The notes under the pieces were generated by a model, which saw only the letters and a list, made by a program, of their open reading frames with translations, was not told the DNA's origin and did not search any database. This document shows positions 45,841-56,210 of a stretch of 64,000 nucleotides of DNA, piece by piece. Each line of letters starts with the position of its first letter. The stretch's first letter is position 1. Location of the stretch: NCBI RefSeq assembly GCF_017583065.1, contig NZ_JAGEVL010000005.1, positions 248,001 through 312,000 on the forward strand, given 5' to 3'. Origin of the DNA: Staphylococcus shinii (lineage in GTDB: Bacteria; Bacillota; Bacilli; Staphylococcales; Staphylococcaceae). The position numbers and the translations under genes are program-made.

Positions 45841-45860
45841 TTACTTCGAAATCGAGGTAA
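45841..45860. promoter_or_regulatory. MhqR operator 2, between mhqR and mhqE
   Basis: TTACTTCGAAATCGAGGTAA is the same palindrome type as operator 1 (TCGA-N2-TCGA with matching TTA/TAA flanks), located 23 bases before mhqE. It may give an internal, separately controlled promoter or a roadblock. Confidence 0.75.
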
Positions 45861-45882
45861 AATTATAAAGAGGAGTTTTACT

Positions 45883-46839
45883 ATGACAAATAATCAATTA
45901 TTGGGCATTCACCACGTAACAGCTATGACAGATGACGCTGAAAGAAACTATAAATTTTTCACTGAAATTCTAGGCATGAGACTTGTTAAGAAAACAGTTA
46001 ACCAAGACGATATATATACCTATCACACATTTTTTGCGGATGATGAAGGTTCTCCAGGTACAGATATGACATTCTTCGATTTTCCTAATGTACCTAAAGG
46101 TGCACCTGGTACAAACTCCATTACACGTCCATCATTCAGAGTACCTAATGACGCGGCTCTTGAATACTATGAACAACGTTTTAATGAGTTCGGAGTGCAA
46201 CATGAAGGTATACAAGAATTATTTGGCACAAAAGTATTACCATTTGAAGAAGAAGACGGACAAAGTTATCAACTTGTATCTGATGAGGATAATGAAGGCG
46301 TTGCACCTGGTAAACCATGGAAAAATGGGCCAGTACCAACTGACAAAGCGATTTATGGTTTAGGGCCAATTGAAATTACTGTAAGTTACTTTGATGATTT
46401 TAAGAAAATTTTAGAAGAAATTTATGGTATGAAAGCAATTATTGAAGAAGAAAACGTAGCCATTTTAGAAGTTGGTGAAGGCGGTAATGGTGGTCAAGTT
46501 ATTTTAAGACAAGATACTCAAGGTCCTGAAGCAAGACAAGGCTATGGTGAAGTGCACCACGTATCATTTAGATTGAAAGATCATGAAGCAATTGAACAGT
46601 GGTTAGAAAAATATAAAGCAGCTGGTATAGGTAATTCAGGTTTAGTTGATAGATTTTATTTCGAGGCACTATATGCACGCATTGGTCATATTTTAATAGA
46701 AGTATCAACAGATGGACCAGGGTTTATGGATGACGAGCCATATGAAACTTTAGGTGAAAGTTTAGCACTCCCACCATTTTTAGAAGAGCAGCGTGAGTAT
46801 ATTGAATCAGAAATACGTCCATTTGATACAAAAAGATAG
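45883..46839 (+). CDS. mhqE: VOC family ring-cleavage dioxygenase MhqE
   Basis: A 318-residue protein of the two-module VOC family (MhqA/MhqO/MhqE type). Ligand candidates are His in GIHHVTAMT, His in EVHHVSFRL and Glu in ILIEVSTDGPGF. Such enzymes are thought to open methylhydroquinone-derived rings. AGAGGAG ribosome site. It is followed after 81 bases by a homologous gene. Confidence 0.9.
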   Translation: MTNNQLLGIHHVTAMTDDAERNYKFFTEILGMRLVKKTVNQDDIYTYHTFFADDEGSPGTDMTFFDFPNVPKGAPGTNSITRPSFRVPNDAALEYYEQRFNEFGVQHEGIQELFGTKVLPFEEEDGQSYQLVSDEDNEGVAPGKPWKNGPVPTDKAIYGLGPIEITVSYFDDFKKILEEIYGMKAIIEEENVAILEVGEGGNGGQVILRQDTQGPEARQGYGEVHHVSFRLKDHEAIEQWLEKYKAAGIGNSGLVDRFYFEALYARIGHILIEVSTDGPGFMDDEPYETLGESLALPPFLEEQREYIESEIRPFDTKR

Positions 46840-46920
46840 TTTAGCAAAGACAACATTAATAACAAAGAATCCCTAAAGAAATGTAAAAATAAATAATTAG
46901 AAAGTTAGGGGGAAATCGAG

Positions 46921-47820
46921 ATGGAAGCAATTCAACATATCCACCATATTTCAGCAATTGTTGGTAATCCTGAAGAGAATATAAAATTTTATAGAGATAT
47001 ATTGAACTTGAAACTAATCAAGAAAACAGTAAATTATGATGATCCTTCAACCTATCATTTATATTTTGCGAACAATTCAGTAGATAACGGTACAATCATT
47101 ACTTTCTTCAACTGGCCAAATACACATAAAGGACGTATCGGTAATGGCCAAGTAGAACGTATTGCATTCAGAGTTCCAAAAGGCTCCCTTGATGAATGGG
47201 CACAGTATTTAGAAGCACACCAAATAGAAATAATGATTACGCAATTATTTGAATCTAAAACGTTAGAGTTTGAAGATATACACGGTTTGCCTTTAGCATT
47301 GGTGGAAGATGATAAAGTTCAAAGTGACCAACAATCCATTATTGGTTTTCATGGCGTCACGCTGTTATCTTTAAACCCGCAAGAAACAGTAAAAACTTTA
47401 ACAACTGATATGGGTCTGGTTAAAACGAGCGAAGATGAAGGATATATTCATATTGAAACACAAGGTGAGTGGCGTCATCATGTTATAGTAAAAAAACAAA
47501 TTGCTGACACAAACGTTCGTTGGGGCGTTGGCGTCGTTCATCACATTGCATGGTCAGTTCCAACAAACCAAGCACATCTTGATTGGCAAGCATATATGAG
47601 TAACAAAGGTTATCACGTAACAGAAGTTAAAGACCGTAGCTATTTTAATGCAATTTACATGAAAGAACACGGTGGTATTATCTTTGAATTTGCAACAGAA
47701 GGCCCTGGGTTTACGATAGACGAACCGTTTGATCAGTTAGGTCATCAGTTAGTGCTACCACCACAATACGAAGATAGAAGAGATGAATTATTACGTTTAT
47801 TACCACAGATACGCGTTTAA
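46921..47820 (+). CDS. second VOC dioxygenase of the mhq operon
   Basis: A 299-residue homologue of the preceding gene, with the same motif order: IHHISAIVG, VVHHIAWSVP and IIFEFATEGPGF. Modules and ligands are conserved, so it is probably active, perhaps on a different ring. As recalled, the S. aureus operon has one such gene, so this is an extra copy or a lineage difference. Ribosome site AGGGGGA. An AAATCGAG half-site of the operator type lies just before the ATG. Confidence 0.86.
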   Translation: MEAIQHIHHISAIVGNPEENIKFYRDILNLKLIKKTVNYDDPSTYHLYFANNSVDNGTIITFFNWPNTHKGRIGNGQVERIAFRVPKGSLDEWAQYLEAHQIEIMITQLFESKTLEFEDIHGLPLALVEDDKVQSDQQSIIGFHGVTLLSLNPQETVKTLTTDMGLVKTSEDEGYIHIETQGEWRHHVIVKKQIADTNVRWGVGVVHHIAWSVPTNQAHLDWQAYMSNKGYHVTEVKDRSYFNAIYMKEHGGIIFEFATEGPGFTIDEPFDQLGHQLVLPPQYEDRRDELLRLLPQIRV

Positions 47821-47850
47821 CATTAGTAATTAAAAAGGAGATGGAAATTT

Positions 47851-48441
47851 ATGGAACATATTTTTAGAGAAGGTGAAGCTAACGCGCCGACATTCATTTT
47901 ATTACATGGTACTGGCGGAGACGAAAATGATTTATTACCATTAGCTCAAGCACTTAATCCTAAATACAATGTCCTCAGTCTCAGAGGTGAAATTTCTGAG
48001 AATGGAATGAATCGTTTCTTCAAAAGACTTGGAGAAGGAAAATACGATTTAGAAGATTTAAAATACCGTACTGATAGATTAATCTCATTTTTAAAAGAAG
48101 CGGCTGAACGTTATAGTTTTGACTTGTCAAAAGCAGTACCTGTTGGATTTTCAAATGGATCGAATATTGCAATCAGCATGATTTTACATCCAGACACATC
48201 TTTTAAAAAAGCTTTATTATATGCGCCATTATATCCAGTAGACCTTGTTGATAATAAAGATTTAAGTGATATGAATGTATTGCTTTCAATGGGGCAGCAT
48301 GATCCAATTGTTCCTGTCGAAGCGAGTGAAAATGTAATTAATATCTTTGAAAGTCGTGGCGCTCGAGTAGAGCAAGTTTGGGTTAATAGTCATGAACTAA
48401 CACAAGCTGGTGTAGCAGCAGGACAATCATTATTAGATTAA
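47851..48441 (+). CDS. mhqD: phospholipase/carboxylesterase family hydrolase MhqD
   Basis: A 196-residue alpha/beta hydrolase. The triad fits Ser101 (GFSNG), Asp151 (GQHDPIVP) and His181 (NSHELTQ), with oxyanion loop HGTGGDEND. Last gene of the mhq operon, 30 bases after the VOC gene with AAAGGAGATGG. In the model operon MhqD accompanies the dioxygenase and probably hydrolyses ring-cleavage or thioester products. A strong terminator follows. Confidence 0.9.
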   Translation: MEHIFREGEANAPTFILLHGTGGDENDLLPLAQALNPKYNVLSLRGEISENGMNRFFKRLGEGKYDLEDLKYRTDRLISFLKEAAERYSFDLSKAVPVGFSNGSNIAISMILHPDTSFKKALLYAPLYPVDLVDNKDLSDMNVLLSMGQHDPIVPVEASENVINIFESRGARVEQVWVNSHELTQAGVAAGQSLLD

Positions 48442-48450
48442 TAAAATAAT

Positions 48451-48496
48451 AAGCCATCGACATCATACATTAGTAAAGTATGATGTTCGGTGGCTT
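48451..48496 (+). terminator. terminator of the mhq operon
   Basis: AAGCCATCGACATCATAC pairs with GTATGATGTTCGGTGGCTT (one bulge or wobble) around TTAGTAAA, then ATTTTG. Confidence 0.85.
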
Positions 48497-48730
48497 ATTT
48501 TGTATGAGTTCAATTTGAGTTAGGAATTATAAAATTATTTATTATATCTGATGAATAGTTAATAGAATAAAAAGAAGGAATTAATAAATGGATAATAGTC
48601 GAATGCTTATTGTCATGGGTATATAAAACGGAATAGTGAGTGGATTAGAACGGCAAAATAGTGTTATACATTTTAATCAACTTTTGCTGATATAATGACA
48701 GATATATGGATGAATAAATAAATTAACTGA

Positions 48731-48776
48731 AAATCCCCAAGTCATGTTTACAATAACTAAACATGACTTGGGGATT
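48731..48776 (-). terminator. terminator of the DASS symporter gene
   Basis: AATCCCCAAGTCATGTTTA pairs almost perfectly with TAAACATGACTTGGGGATT. The minus-strand gene ends 6 bases further right. Confidence 0.85.
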
Positions 48777-48781
48777 AGCTG

Positions 48782-50197
48782 TTACATAAGGCCAATAAGT
48801 TTCATCCATAGTGATCCAACGCCTAACCATATTACAAAATAGAAGAAGGCGAGTATTGCATTCATAGTCCACCAACGATTTTGCGAAACGTAGCCAGCTG
48901 AATACAGGATTGGTGCCGGACCACTACTATAGTGTGTAGTAGAAGCCATTAAATTCCCGAAGAAACCTAACATTAATGCACTATATAATGGTGGTGCGCC
49001 CGTAGCAATAGCTACACCAAGTAGGGCTGAGTACATTGCACTAACATGTGCGGTTGAACTTGCAAATAGATAGTGTGAATAGAAGTAAAAGAGTATCAAA
49101 ATAATTAAAACGATTGGCCAATTTAAGCCGCCTAAACTACCTGATATCGATTCACTTAACCAAGGAATAAAGCCGAGTTCATTAAGTTGATTTGCCATCA
49201 TTACTAGGATTGAGAACCAGACTAAAGTATTCCAAGCACCAGTTTCTTTAAGAATATCATTCCAAGTAAGCACACCTGTAATGAGCAATAGAGATAGTGC
49301 AATAAAAGCAGTTAAAGTAGCATTAATATTTAAAGTACTACCTAGAACCCAAAGTCCAAGTGCAATGATGAAGATTGCAATCATGAATTTTTCACTTTTA
49401 GCCATGATGCCCATATCAGTGAGTTCATTTTCAGCCCATGATTTGGCATTTGGTGTTTCTTTAATTTCTGGTGGATACATTTTATAAATTATAAGGGGCA
49501 CTAGTATTAATGAAATAATACCCGGGACTAATGCTGCTAAAAACCAGTGCATCCAAGTGATGTCGACACCTTGATGTTTTGCAAGTGATTGTGCAAGTGG
49601 GTTACCAGCCATAGCAGTTAAAAACATAGCTGCAGTAATTAAATTACCGTGAAATTCTGTGAAGATAAGAAAAGCACCCATTTTACGTTGCGTACCGTCT
49701 TCTGGTTTTGAACCAAATGAACGGGATAGCGCATTGATAATAGGGAACATAATACCACCTGCTCTAGCAGTATTACTCGGCGTGGCAGGTGCAAGGATTA
49801 AATCTACACCGATAAGTGAATACCCTAAACCAAGCGTTTTTTTACCGAATAGTTTAACAAATTGTAATGCAATACGTCGCCCCAAACCAGTTTTCACAAA
49901 ACCTCTAGAAATGAAAAAGGCCATTGCAATTAACCAAATACTGCTATTACCAAATCCAGCTACAGCAGTATCAATTTTAACCGTGTTAGTTAACACAGTT
50001 AACGTAAAACCTATCATAGCGATTGCACCTATCGGTAGCGGCTGAGTAATACAACCAATGATTGTGGCTACAAATATAGCAAACATGTGCCAAGCAGCAG
50101 AATCTAAACCATCTGGTCTAAGCGGTGTAAATAGCCAGATGATGATACCTGCAGCGATAGGAAAAATAAATTTTTTATAATTAATGCCTTCGTGCAT
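48782..50197 (-). CDS. DASS family sodium:dicarboxylate symporter
   Basis: A 471-residue membrane protein with about 11-12 helices in two repeated halves. The motif AMTHYSSGPAPILYSAGYV-like segment (MASTTHYSSGPAPILYSAGY) and the SNTARAGG sequence match the CitT/YflS/SodiT1 branch of divalent anion:Na+ symporters. Likely substrates are malate, 2-oxoglutarate or citrate; the branch is more 2-oxoglutarate/malate-like. ATG 50197 is 9 bases after AAGGAAG; ATG 50206 is too close to it. Single gene. Confidence 0.82.
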   Translation of the reverse strand: MHEGINYKKFIFPIAAGIIIWLFTPLRPDGLDSAAWHMFAIFVATIIGCITQPLPIGAIAMIGFTLTVLTNTVKIDTAVAGFGNSSIWLIAMAFFISRGFVKTGLGRRIALQFVKLFGKKTLGLGYSLIGVDLILAPATPSNTARAGGIMFPIINALSRSFGSKPEDGTQRKMGAFLIFTEFHGNLITAAMFLTAMAGNPLAQSLAKHQGVDITWMHWFLAALVPGIISLILVPLIIYKMYPPEIKETPNAKSWAENELTDMGIMAKSEKFMIAIFIIALGLWVLGSTLNINATLTAFIALSLLLITGVLTWNDILKETGAWNTLVWFSILVMMANQLNELGFIPWLSESISGSLGGLNWPIVLIILILFYFYSHYLFASSTAHVSAMYSALLGVAIATGAPPLYSALMLGFFGNLMASTTHYSSGPAPILYSAGYVSQNRWWTMNAILAFFYFVIWLGVGSLWMKLIGLM

Positions 50198-50441
50198 TAG
50201 AATCATCTTCCTTTACGTATGATTGTGATAAAAAAAGTAATATAGGAATAGAAAATATAAGTTATAGTGTCCATATATTTTGATATCCTATTAATTTCTT
50301 ATAAATTTGTCATAATAATTATAATTATGACAATACATATTGTAAAGTTGGTGTTTAAATAGATGAATTTTTTAAAATATAGAAAATAAGGTTTTAAAGC
50401 ATGGTATTGAGCTTAAAATCCCCATACAAAATTAAATGTGT

Positions 50442-51491
50442 CTATTTTCGTAATATTCCTTTAACCAAAATTGGGATTAATAGAATAAAACCAAATACAC
50501 CCATAACTGGGAATACTTTACCTATTAATTCAATAAATCCAATGAAGGTTGTTGCAAATGTAATGGTTATCATCACAATGATAAGTCGATAATAAGATTT
50601 ACTATAAGGCGTAGTGAATCTTGATGCGAAAGCGTACATAAGCCCAACGACTGTATTATAAATAACCAATACCATTACAACCGACATAAAAATCCCAATA
50701 ATTGGAGAAATTTGTTTTGCTAACAATAATGAAGGTAGCGCAACACCAGTAATTTGCGTAAATTCAGTAATCATACCTAAGTTGAGCATCAAAAGTAAGA
50801 AGGTAATAGTAATACCACCTAATATACCTCCCCAAATTGTTGATTTCTCAAATTTTAAGCGGCCACCCATAACTGATAAAAAGCTAAAAGCGGCGGCAAT
50901 TTGCAGGCTACCGTAATTAATTGCATCGAACCACCACCATCGATCTGAGCGTCCTTCACTGTTCGCGTAATGATGCGCGGCATTAAAGTTTAACTGTCCT
51001 GTAGAAAAGTAATAAACAGCAATGATTGTAACAATAATTACTAAAAATGGCGTAACTATACCTAAAACTGTAATGAGCCGATCAAATTTTAAAAATAGTG
51101 TTAGTAAGATAACGAGAACTAAAATCAATGAACTAAATACATAGGGCATTCCTGTACTTTCGTTAATTGTTGATGCCCCACCAGCTGTCATTATCATAGC
51201 AAGCGCAAATAAAAATAATGTCAAAATAATATCAAATATTGTTGCGATAGGACGCGGTAAATAATGTTTAATGGGTTCAGTATGGTTATGGGAGCGCAAG
51301 CGATAACCAGTATGTAGTACAAAGACACCGCCAACTGTAATGATTAATCCAGTAATAAACACACCATAAACACTAAAATTCCCATTACTTGTAAAAAATT
51401 GAAAAATTTCTTGACCAGTTGCAAATCCTGCGCCAACAACGACACCAACGAATGCAAAAGCTACAATAATAATTTCTTTCAAGTTTGTCAT
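50442..51491 (-). CDS. YkvI family membrane transporter
   Basis: A 349-residue protein with about ten helices. The start VGVVVGAGFATGQEIFQFF is the hallmark of the YkvI family, a branch of the amino-acid/polyamine/choline superfamily; the glycine-rich broken helix 1 would form the substrate and sodium site. No substrate is established for the family. Ribosome site AAAGGATT. Single gene between two transporters. Confidence 0.82.
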   Translation of the reverse strand: MTNLKEIIIVAFAFVGVVVGAGFATGQEIFQFFTSNGNFSVYGVFITGLIITVGGVFVLHTGYRLRSHNHTEPIKHYLPRPIATIFDIILTLFLFALAMIMTAGGASTINESTGMPYVFSSLILVLVILLTLFLKFDRLITVLGIVTPFLVIIVTIIAVYYFSTGQLNFNAAHHYANSEGRSDRWWWFDAINYGSLQIAAAFSFLSVMGGRLKFEKSTIWGGILGGITITFLLLMLNLGMITEFTQITGVALPSLLLAKQISPIIGIFMSVVMVLVIYNTVVGLMYAFASRFTTPYSKSYYRLIIVMITITFATTFIGFIELIGKVFPVMGVFGFILLIPILVKGILRK

Positions 51492-51790
51492 AAAAGTTGA
51501 AATCCTTTCATTATTTTAGATTGTAAAATTTTGAAGAAAAGTATCACAATGAATCATTTTATATGAAAATAAAGTAAAATTAAACACTAAAGTTTATATA
51601 GTGAATACAATTGTGTATATAGAGTGAACTTTTGGAAGTGAACTAAAGCAATTAATAAAAGAGAAACTTTTTTAGTGCGTTAATATAAAATTTTTGATAA
51701 TATATCTTCTTATTGCTTTATTTTATGCTTTAATTTAGTAGCTAATTTACATAAAAATACTGGGTAATAAATATAAAGAATCGGGAGAGT
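51492..51790. other. 299-base divergent gap between YkvI and NhaP genes
   Basis: AT-rich, holding promoters for both. I saw no clear operator or terminator. Confidence 0.4.
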
Positions 51791-53599
51791 GTGAGTCATG
51801 TGTCATTATTAAATTTACCTTTAACATTACTCATTGTTATATTTTTGGCATTGGGTGTTTTTAGCCAATGGTTTGCAAATAGAATAAAATGGCCATCTAT
51901 CGTAGTTATGGCTATCGTCGGATTGCTTGTAGGTCCAGTATTTGGTTTAATCAATCCGCAAGAAAGCTTGGGAGAAGCAGTATTCAGTCCCTTAGTTTCA
52001 TTAGCAGTGGCAATTATCCTATTTGAGGGCAGTAGTAATTTGGATTTTCGTGAAATTAAAGGAATTTCTAAAGCGGTTATACGTATTATCACAATAGGTG
52101 CAATCATTGCTTGGATACTTGGAGCAGTCACGCTACATTATATAATTGGTTTTTCACTATCTATTTCGTTAGTGTTAGGTGGGTTATTTTTAATCACAGG
52201 GCCGACTGTTATTCAACCTTTATTAAAACAAGCTAAAGTTAAAAAGCGTGTAGATTCAATATTAAGATGGGAAAGTATTATCCTTGACCCTATTGGACCG
52301 ATGCTTGCTTTAGGTGCATTTTATATTTTTCAAATTATAGAACAAGGATTTGATTTGCAATTAATAGCTAGGTTCATTATAAGCTTATTCATTGCAATTG
52401 CTATTGGGTTTGGTGCATCTTACCTATTTATGTGGTTAATTAAAAAAGATCTTATACCGCAAAATTTAATGCCACCGATACAATTAATCTTTATTTTATT
52501 AATTTTTTCAATATGTGATGAGATTTTACCGGAATCTGGCTTGTTAGCAGTCACAATATTTGGTCTTATGATGGCTCGTATGAAGAGACACGATTTAATT
52601 TTCAAGGAATCCGATCATTTTATTGAAAATACATCATCTATAATGATTTCCACTGTCTTTATATTAATTACTTCTTCATTAACCTTAGAAGTATTAAAAA
52701 GTGTCATGTCTTGGAAACTATTTGTTTTCTGTGCAATAATGATTGTCTTAGTAAGACCAATTTCTATCTTATTGTCTACAGTGAACACTGAGATATCCAA
52801 ACGTGAGAGAGCAATGGTGTCAATGATGGCTCCGAGAGGTATTGTGGTTCTAACTGTAGCACAATTTTTCGGTGGCTTATTTATTGAAAAAGGTACACCG
52901 ATGGCAGAATATATAACGCCAGTGACTTTTGGCTTAGTATTTATTACTGTTGTAATATATGGCTTTAGCTTTTTACCGTTAAGTAAAATTATGCATATAT
53001 CTAGTACCGAACCTCCTGGTATTATTATAGTAGGAGAAAGTGAGTTTTCTTTTCATCTTGGAGCAAAATTAAGAAGTCATAATATACCAGTTATGACATT
53101 TAATCTATTTAGTAATACAACACAACGTTCAAAAGAATTGGGATTTGAAGTTTTTGATGGCAACTTATTATCAAGTAATGATCGAATATATGCGGATATG
53201 ACAAGGTATAATAAATGTTTACTGATGACACAATCCTTCATATTCAACAGTTTAGCTTTTAATGAGTTAGTGCCAGAATTTGGTTTGAAACATGTGGATA
53301 TGATGCCAGTGTCATTTAGCGATGAACATGAGCGGAGTAACGTGGATGGTCCTATTAGAAATCATATTCTTTTTGATTGGAATTTCACATCACGTTGGTT
53401 TAATCGCTTTATAAGTGAACACAATATTTTAGAAATCCCAGCGAAACAAAAAAATCAATTAACTAAAAATGACATGGTACTCTATCATATAGATAATAAT
53501 AATGTAGTAACATTTAAGCGTAGTAATCAGTTTATCTCTGAAGCTGAAGAAGGGGTAATTGGATATTTAAAAGATGCTTACTTACATCAAAATATATAA
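51791..53599 (+). CDS. NhaP/CPA1-type cation:proton antiporter
   Basis: A 602-residue protein: about 12 membrane helices (to about residue 405) then a soluble tail. The membrane part has the family sequences ALGVFSQWFANRIKWPSI and FEGSSNLDFREIKG, and MMAPRGIVVLTVAQFFGG, which matches the conserved last transport helix. The tail from about 412 (GIIIVGESEFSFHLGAKL) resembles a TrkA/RCK Rossmann domain but lacks the full GxGxxG motif, so nucleotide binding is uncertain. Likely exchanges Na+ or K+ for H+. Start: GTG 51791, but GTG 51800 is also possible. Confidence 0.83.
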   Translation: MSHVSLLNLPLTLLIVIFLALGVFSQWFANRIKWPSIVVMAIVGLLVGPVFGLINPQESLGEAVFSPLVSLAVAIILFEGSSNLDFREIKGISKAVIRIITIGAIIAWILGAVTLHYIIGFSLSISLVLGGLFLITGPTVIQPLLKQAKVKKRVDSILRWESIILDPIGPMLALGAFYIFQIIEQGFDLQLIARFIISLFIAIAIGFGASYLFMWLIKKDLIPQNLMPPIQLIFILLIFSICDEILPESGLLAVTIFGLMMARMKRHDLIFKESDHFIENTSSIMISTVFILITSSLTLEVLKSVMSWKLFVFCAIMIVLVRPISILLSTVNTEISKRERAMVSMMAPRGIVVLTVAQFFGGLFIEKGTPMAEYITPVTFGLVFITVVIYGFSFLPLSKIMHISSTEPPGIIIVGESEFSFHLGAKLRSHNIPVMTFNLFSNTTQRSKELGFEVFDGNLLSSNDRIYADMTRYNKCLLMTQSFIFNSLAFNELVPEFGLKHVDMMPVSFSDEHERSNVDGPIRNHILFDWNFTSRWFNRFISEHNILEIPAKQKNQLTKNDMVLYHIDNNNVVTFKRSNQFISEAEEGVIGYLKDAYLHQNI

Positions 53600-53626
53600 A
53601 AATGAACCTAGTTTTCTTTCTGAATT

Positions 53627-53657
53627 GTCGACAAAGCATGTGTCTTTGTCGACAGTT
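53627..53657 (+). terminator. terminator of the antiporter gene
   Basis: TTGTCGACAAAG pairs with CTTTGTCGACAG, followed by TTTTTTTATT. The T-run is strong. Confidence 0.85.
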
Positions 53658-53694
53658 TTTTTATTTTTCATAGCTGTTACCTATATTCATAGAA

Positions 53695-53723
53695 AATCCG
53701 AGGCATAATTAATGCCTCGGATT
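53695..53723 (-). terminator. terminator of fbp
   Basis: AATCCGAGGCAT and ATGCCTCGGATT are perfect 12-bp complements with a 5-base loop. It lies on the downstream side of the minus-strand fbp gene. Confidence 0.85.
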
Positions 53724-53755
53724 ATTTTGAAATATTTGTCTTTATGTGTGTGTAT

Positions 53756-55708
53756 CTAGTTTACAAAACGGTCATGCATTAATTCTTTTAAGATATCAAT
53801 CTGAGCTTGAATTTCATGACCTGTGTTTGTGTCACGAATTTTTTTACGTTGTAACTCTTTATCTACGACTCGACGAATTGAGAGTTCGTCAGCACCGTTA
53901 AGTAATACATGATTTTTAGAATTAAAGTGTTGATGAGCCACGAGCTGCATACCAAATGAATTATAAAGTAAGGTATACCCTGCAATACCTGTTGTTGATT
54001 GGTAAGCTTTTGAAAAACCGCCATCAATAACAATCATCTTACCATCAGCTTTAATTGGGTTTTCACCATCAATTTCTTTCACTGGTGTATGGCCGTTGAT
54101 GATATGACCTTGTTCAGGATCTAAACCGAAGTCTTTTAACATTTTTTTACACATATCTACATCTTCGCGCAAATAATAATAAGGATTTTTAGTTTCTTTA
54201 TGTGCCGTTTTATCTTTAATGAAATAGCGTTCGAATGTAGTCATTGCACGTTTGCCAAATAGAGAAGAGTATTTACCAGTCCATAAATACCAAACTAAAT
54301 CTGTAGCTAAATCATCTTGAATGTCTTTATGGTCAAAAGCTATCCGCACATATTCTTCAAAATGGTCTAATAAATCTCTGCCGTAACATTCCACGCCATC
54401 AATAACCATTGATTCCATTTCACCTTGTTCATCGACAGGGATACAACCATGGATAAGCAAGTTACCATTGTAAGGTAAATAAAGTTTACCTTTTTGCATA
54501 AGGAAAGTCATGTGCCGTTTTAATTTTTCAGATTGTTGAACCGATAATAATAATTTATCGATTACATCTGTTTCTTCATCAGTTAATTTATTAGGGTCAT
54601 TAGGATCAACTGTTTGGAAACAAGTGTGCTCTAATGGATATGTTTTTCCATAAAGTGTTGCTTCGTTTTTATCATAGTCAATTTTTTCTAATACTAGACG
54701 TTCTTCCATCTCAAAAGTAGGGCGACGTTTGATAATCGGTGCTTCTAATTTGAATTGGATGATAGCGATGGCTTGATGAAGTTTAGTGATTTGTTCTAAC
54801 TCTAACTCAGATAATCCTTCAGCATTTTTAGGACGAAAAGCTGGATTTGAACCATCATAATATTTGTCTGCAAGGGTTAATAAAGGACGTAAATTGATGC
54901 CATATGCATCCTCAATAATATCCAAATTGTCATAACGTGCACAAATTCGCAATAAGTTTGCAAGACAAACCTTAGATCCTGCATAGGCTCCAATCCATAG
55001 TACATCGTGATTACCCCATTGAATATCTACAGAAGGGTAGTCTATGAGTGTTTCCATAATTTTATCTGGCTCAGGTCCACGGTCATAGATGTCGCCCACG
55101 ACATGTAAGTGATTTACCACGAGATGTTGCACAGTAAAAGAAAGCCCAATAATTAAATCATCTGATTGTTCTAACTCTATAATTTGTTTAATTAACGTTT
55201 CATAGTATGAGTGTTTATTATTATATTTATTACTTTTATACAATAACTCTTCCACAATAAAAACATAATTTTCTGGTAAAGATTTACGTAGTTTTGTACG
55301 TGTATATTTTGATGAAGCATAAGTAATTAGTTTAATGAGACGATTAATAGTCGTGATATACCATTCATTTAATTCTGATTTTGAACTAAAACTATTTTTG
55401 ATGAGCTGTAACTTTTCTTCAGGATAATAAACCAAAGCAGAAAACTCATTAATTTCTTTTCGTGTTAACGTGTCTTGGAAAATATCATTAATCTTTGAAC
55501 GGACATTCCCTGAACCGTTTCGTAAAACGTGTTGGAAAGCATGAAATTCTCCATGTAAATCACTAACAAAGTGCTCTGTCCCTTTTGGAAGTTCCAAAAT
55601 AGATTCTAAATTGATGATTTCAGTTGCGAGCGCTTCTTTAGTATCAAATTGTTCAGAAAGTAAATCTAAAAATCTTTCTTTTACACTCTTGTCTGTTGAA
55701 TTATGCAT
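53756..55708 (-). CDS. fbp: fructose-1,6-bisphosphatase class III
   Basis: A 650-residue class III FBPase, the Firmicutes-specific gluconeogenic enzyme. Metallophosphatase motifs are clear: [11 protein letters not shown] (metal site), [27 protein letters not shown] and [14 protein letters not shown] with [11 protein letters not shown]. It removes the 1-phosphate of fructose-1,6-bisphosphate in the cytoplasm. Length is the family standard. Ribosome site GGAGTG. A cre-like element lies 52 bases upstream, which would fit lower expression on glucose. Confidence 0.95.
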   Translation of the reverse strand: MHNSTDKSVKERFLDLLSEQFDTKEALATEIINLESILELPKGTEHFVSDLHGEFHAFQHVLRNGSGNVRSKINDIFQDTLTRKEINEFSALVYYPEEKLQLIKNSFSSKSELNEWYITTINRLIKLITYASSKYTRTKLRKSLPENYVFIVEELLYKSNKYNNKHSYYETLIKQIIELEQSDDLIIGLSFTVQHLVVNHLHVVGDIYDRGPEPDKIMETLIDYPSVDIQWGNHDVLWIGAYAGSKVCLANLLRICARYDNLDIIEDAYGINLRPLLTLADKYYDGSNPAFRPKNAEGLSELELEQITKLHQAIAIIQFKLEAPIIKRRPTFEMEERLVLEKIDYDKNEATLYGKTYPLEHTCFQTVDPNDPNKLTDEETDVIDKLLLSVQQSEKLKRHMTFLMQKGKLYLPYNGNLLIHGCIPVDEQGEMESMVIDGVECYGRDLLDHFEEYVRIAFDHKDIQDDLATDLVWYLWTGKYSSLFGKRAMTTFERYFIKDKTAHKETKNPYYYLREDVDMCKKMLKDFGLDPEQGHIINGHTPVKEIDGENPIKADGKMIVIDGGFSKAYQSTTGIAGYTLLYNSFGMQLVAHQHFNSKNHVLLNGADELSIRRVVDKELQRKKIRDTNTGHEIQAQIDILKELMHDRFVN

Positions 55709-56210
55709 TATTTATGTCACTCCAGTTGAATAAATTTCTAAAGTATAAAATATAAATCAATAAAACGCTTCCATTATATGTCTCTTATTGTAGCATTAAA
55801 ATACAAATTTATGTCTACTACTTATTATATTATGAATTTTAATTAAATTCGAAGATATGGATTAATTGTATAATCTATTGTCAAAAAGTGCTTTATTATG
55901 AACTATAAATAGCAAAATCTGAATTAAAAATCTGTTATGTTACTCAAATATATTATTTTCGGTATTTATATAAATATTGTGATAAACATACATTTTTACG
56001 AATGTTACTATAGGTATTTTTATCATATAAATGTAAAAATACAATTATAATTTGAAGGTGTTAAAATATTGTAATAACAGTAATTATAGCGTTATATTGG
56101 GTCGTTATGTATAGAAATCAACAAAAAAATTGTGATTTATTGTTTAATTTGCTGATTATTTTTGTATAATATATGCATGTAACAAAATTATAAGGGGAGG
56201 AGTTCGTTAC
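55709..56210. other. 502-base divergent gap between fbp and putP
   Basis: Very AT-rich. It holds the fbp promoter with a cre-like element at 55760-55774 and the putP promoter, for which TATAAT at 56165-56170 is the best -10 box (19 bases after TTGTTT). No small gene was found. Confidence 0.45.
55760..55774 (-). promoter_or_regulatory. cre-like site upstream of fbp
   Basis: On the minus strand ATGGAAGCGTTTTAT fits the cre consensus except the conserved C at position 14. It lies 52 bases upstream of fbp. One-mismatch cre matches occur by chance in AT-rich DNA, so this is tentative. Confidence 0.4.

Larger units (their letters stand above)
48442..48781. other. 340-base gap with two terminators
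   Basis: Both ends are terminators (48451-48496 and 48731-48776). Between them is a frame of 12 codons, MDNSRMLIVMGI, with AAGGAA upstream, which continues open for another 22 codons after one TAA. It may be a decayed short gene; nothing supports function. Confidence 0.4.

Noticed and set aside
48587-48690. Short gene MDNSRMLIVMGI with open extension
   Set aside because: It stops after 12 codons; the continuing frame has no start and no recognised match. At most a remnant.
49659-50045. 128-codon plus-strand frame inside the DASS symporter gene
   Set aside because: Antisense to a well-recognised gene, with no ribosome site or family; long antisense frames are common here.
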